A stretch of 31,023 nt of DNA from Chara braunii. Its lineage: Eukaryota; Streptophyta; Charophyceae; Charales; Characeae. Each line of letters begins with the position of its first letter. The first letter of the stretch is position 1. Position numbers and translations under genes: made by a program. The DNA lies in the NCBI GenBank assembly GCA_003427395.1, contig BFEA01000003.1:6212013-6243035 (forward strand), in the 5' to 3' direction. Under the pieces are notes generated by a model, which was given only the letters and a program-made list of their open reading frames with translations, was not told where the DNA came from and ran no database searches. This document shows positions 28,691-31,023 of this stretch, piece after piece.

Positions 28691-30535
28691 GTGCAGTGTA
28701 CACCTGCGCCCTCCTCAGTAGTGGGCTTCCCGACATCTCCGTCGCAGTTCGCCCCGCTCGCTACTGGAGTTGAGGTATCGCAGGACTCGACAGAGTGTAC
28801 TCCGCCCTCTGTCGCAGTATTGTCTGCGCCTCCGCAGACCACCGTCTCCCCTCCTTCCCCGCCGCGACTACCGACGCGTCGAGCCATTCGCTCAGCCCGT
28901 TGCAGCGTGCAGCTTGCTACTCGCAAGGACGTTGTGTCCTCTCTGCTGGACTTGAGCATGCTCCAGGCTCGTCAGGAGCGACTCACCCTCCATGTCGCTA
29001 CACTGCGTCGCCTTCTCGCCATCCTCTCTNACCCTGATCGCACCCTCCCGATCATCCCCGTACGACTCGGGACTTCCACGAGGGTGTACTCAGCGCTGTG
29101 GGATTCCGGTTCTCAGGGTGACTTCATTCACCCACGCGTGGTGAAGGAAGCCCGCTTACCCACGACAGGGTCTCCGACTCCCATCTCCGTTACCCTAGGG
29201 GATAACAAGACCCAGCGCTTCTTCGATCAGACGGTCACCGACCTCCCCTTCTTCCTCACTCTCGAGCCGACTGAGCGTTCCCCGGCGTCTCGTCGCCACC
29301 GCTCCTCTGCACATTTCGATGTGATGGAGANGGGGTACGACTTCATTCTCGGCACTCCGTNGTCTCGTCGNTTCCGCAGCACCGAGGCCGATTGGGCGAC
29401 CAACACTCTCGTTCTCAAAACGAAGTGTGGACAGACGTATCGCGTACCTTTCATAGGTACCACGACGACACCACGCCCCTATCCTCCTCCCCCGGAGCCT
29501 TCAGTGCCCACACCATCTCCCTCTATCACTGTCACCTCGCCTCGGCAGTTCGCTCACTTCATTCGACAGGACGACGTCACCTTCTTTATGGTGGACGTGA
29601 CGGATTTCTTACACTATGATCTATCCTGTCCCGACGCCGAGCTCATCCCTCTGGACCCAGATCCCCCCTCTATCTTCATGGCTCCCATCTCTACTTCCGT
29701 CCCTCCGCCGTCCGCCGAGGAACTCGCACGATATACGGCTGACTTGGAGCCCGCAGTTCGTGACCTCATCCGAGAGTACCACGACGTTTTTCCATCATCG
29801 TTCTCGTACGCCGGCATCCCACCGATGTGTGACGTCGAGCACTCCATTCAGCTCGTGCCTGACTATCGTGTTCACCACCAGGCACCCTACAGACTCTCGA
29901 TCCCCGAGACCACTGAACTCAAACGTCAGCTTGAGGAGCTCCTGATACTGGGTTTCATTAAACCCAGCAACTCCCCGTGTAGTGCAACCGTCCTCTTTGC
30001 TCGCAAAGAGGATGGAACTCTTCGTCTCTGCATCGACTACCGCGGCCTCAACCGCTACACGGTTAAGAACAGCTACCCCATGCCTCGTTCCGATAAGCTG
30101 TTCGACCGCCTAGCAGGCAACCGCTTCTTTACGAAGATTGATCTTCGTACCGGTTACCATCAGATCCGCGTCGTTGCAGCCGACCAACCGAAGATAGCAT
30201 TCCAATCGCGATTCGGCCACTACGAGTTCACGGTGATGCCATTCGGCCTCACCAACGCACCCGCTACCTTCCAGAGGGCGACGAACGACATCTTCAGGGA
30301 CATCCTGGAGCAGTACGTTCTCGTCTACCTCGACGATATCCTGGTCTATAGTTGTACCCTTGAGGAGCACCTCAGACACCTCCGCGACGTCCTTGATCGC
30401 TTGCGCAGACATGGCTTCTACGCCAAGCTAAGCAAGTGCCGCTTTGCCCAGCACAAAGTGGATTTCTTAGGACACTACGTGTCTGACCAGGGTCTCCACA
30501 TGGACGACGCGAAGATCACTGCTATTGCGGAGTGA
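28691..30535 (+). CDS. pol: Pol: retropepsin protease and reverse transcriptase (open part)
   Basis: The frame is open for 614 codons from a GTG at 28691. There is no ATG near the 5' end. The same frame stays open upstream into gag (at least from 28622), so expression by -1 frameshifting from gag, or as a fusion, is more plausible than a GTG start. A retropepsin aspartate lies at residues 138-140 (DSG). RT covers about residues 396-614, with LCIDYRGLN (Asp449), KIDLRTGYHQI (Asp484), MPFGLTNAPATFQ and the YLDD catalytic box at 546-549. PR-RT order and these motifs mark Ty3/Gypsy. A TGA at 30533-30535 ends the frame early. Several Ns are present near 29030 and 29331-29371. Confidence 0.92.
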   Translation: MQCTPAPSSVVGFPTSPSQFAPLATGVEVSQDSTECTPPSVAVLSAPPQTTVSPPSPPRLPTRRAIRSARCSVQLATRKDVVSSLLDLSMLQARQERLTLHVATLRRLLAILSXPDRTLPIIPVRLGTSTRVYSALWDSGSQGDFIHPRVVKEARLPTTGSPTPISVTLGDNKTQRFFDQTVTDLPFFLTLEPTERSPASRRHRSSAHFDVMEXGYDFILGTPXSRXFRSTEADWATNTLVLKTKCGQTYRVPFIGTTTTPRPYPPPPEPSVPTPSPSITVTSPRQFAHFIRQDDVTFFMVDVTDFLHYDLSCPDAELIPLDPDPPSIFMAPISTSVPPPSAEELARYTADLEPAVRDLIREYHDVFPSSFSYAGIPPMCDVEHSIQLVPDYRVHHQAPYRLSIPETTELKRQLEELLILGFIKPSNSPCSATVLFARKEDGTLRLCIDYRGLNRYTVKNSYPMPRSDKLFDRLAGNRFFTKIDLRTGYHQIRVVAADQPKIAFQSRFGHYEFTVMPFGLTNAPATFQRATNDIFRDILEQYVLVYLDDILVYSCTLEEHLRHLRDVLDRLRRHGFYAKLSKCRFAQHKVDFLGHYVSDQGLHMDDAKITAIAE

Positions 30536-31023
30536 CCCGCTCCCACATTCGCCAAGCAGCTTCGCAGCTTCCTAGGCTTGACCAGCTACTATAGTAACTT
30601 CATCCGGGGATATGCTAGGTATTCCTACATCCTTACCTCCACCCTCCTCTGAAAGAACCCACCCTGGGCTTGGACACCCCTCCACGAGGACGCCTTCCGC
30701 GCCCTCAACAAGGCAGTGACATGCGCACCGGTTCTTCACCTACCCGATTTTGACCGCCCTTTTATCCTTACCACCGACGCGTCAGACTTCGCCGTAGGAG
30801 CAGTGCTTTCTCAGGTCTTCCCTTCATCTCCTGATTCCTCTCATCCTCGTATCCCTCGCTTCCCACCACCTACCCCTACCACTGCTTCCCGACTGACGCC
30901 TACTCGTCCAGCTACTTACGAGCCTTATATTGACTATTCTCCTACTATCGCCGAGGACAGCACTATCGAGTCTCGCTCAGGTGATTGTTCGATAGCCTTC
31001 TACTCCCGTCAGCTCCTGCCCGC
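30536..31023 (+). pseudogene. pol: Pol continuation: RT connection and RNase H, broken by stop codons, cut by window end
   Basis: After the TGA at 30533-30535 the same frame continues with family-typical text: QLRSFLGLTSYY near 30559, then a second TGA at 30650-30652, then PPWAWTPLHEDAF. RNase H starts with TTDASDFAVGAVLSQ (first Asp codon 30776-30778). No indel separates these parts, so decay is by point substitution alone. A Ser/Pro/Thr-rich stretch of about 58 residues (roughly 30818-30990) sits between GAVLSQ and IAFYSRQLLP, where most Gypsy RNase H domains have only a few residues. The frame is open to the window end. Confidence 0.88.

Larger units (their letters stand above)
24533..31023 (+). 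mobile_element. Ty3/Gypsy-type LTR retrotransposon, 5' portion
   Basis: Order: 5' LTR, PBS, ~1.8 kb leader, gag, pol with protease then reverse transcriptase then RNase H. The RT is of the Ty3/Gypsy type. The window ends inside RNase H, so integrase, the polypurine tract and the 3' LTR are unseen. The copy has two in-frame stops in pol and is probably not autonomous now. Its GC-rich coding part contrasts with the AT-rich DNA it sits in, consistent with an insertion. Confidence 0.93.

Overview
This window is nuclear DNA from a eukaryote. It carries U6 snRNA-like sequences and a Ty3/Gypsy-type LTR retrotransposon whose primer binding site matches plant initiator-Met tRNA usage (TGGTATCAGAGC). 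The rest is microsatellites, homopolymer tracts and diverged repeats. A green-lineage host is most likely. A streptophyte alga such as Chara is my guess from the overall look, but nothing in the sequence proves it. No host protein-coding gene was found. Scattered Ns show that the assembly is imperfect in places.

Layout. (1) 1-2140: simple and low-complexity repeats, including AATC microsatellite blocks alternating with G/C hairpins. (2) 2142-10834: a comparatively GC-richer noncoding block bounded on both sides by the same ~235-240 bp repeat in the same orientation (two copies at the left, one at the right followed by a 34-44 bp minisatellite). Inside are two U6-like sequences (3767-4031), diverged hairpin-bearing repeats (4722-5400), an array of about a dozen hairpins with a conserved TAAGTT loop (6921-7860), a second array of five ~123 bp units with two hairpins each (8170-8700), and eight stem-loops within 207 bp (9564-9770). 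Stem sequences differ between units while pairing is kept, which suggests selection or a mechanism acting on structure. This is the most unusual part of the window. (3) 10835-24532: AT-rich, gene-free DNA made of several repeat families. There are four copies of a ~460-500 bp AT-rich repeat, one of them split by a 373 bp inverted-repeat element with a 5 bp target duplication. There are also CCGGACG-rich insertions, many copies of a ~75 bp core, and a 1.47 kb foldback element with ~450 bp arms and an 8 bp duplication. (4) 24533-31023: the 5' part of an LTR retrotransposon, with a 283 bp LTR, PBS, 1.8 kb leader, gag and pol (protease, reverse transcriptase, start of RNase H). The element runs off the window before integrase and the 3' LTR.

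The retrotransposon copy looks inactive, because pol has two in-frame TGA codons after the RT domain with the frame otherwise kept. Gag is an intact 688-codon frame with a CCHC knuckle, and pol follows in the -1 frame. The retroelement leader shares a hairpin-plus-TGCTGCC(R)AAATT signature with the 8.2-8.7 kb array, so region (2) may include remains of leader sequence from a related element. That link is an inference from a short motif.
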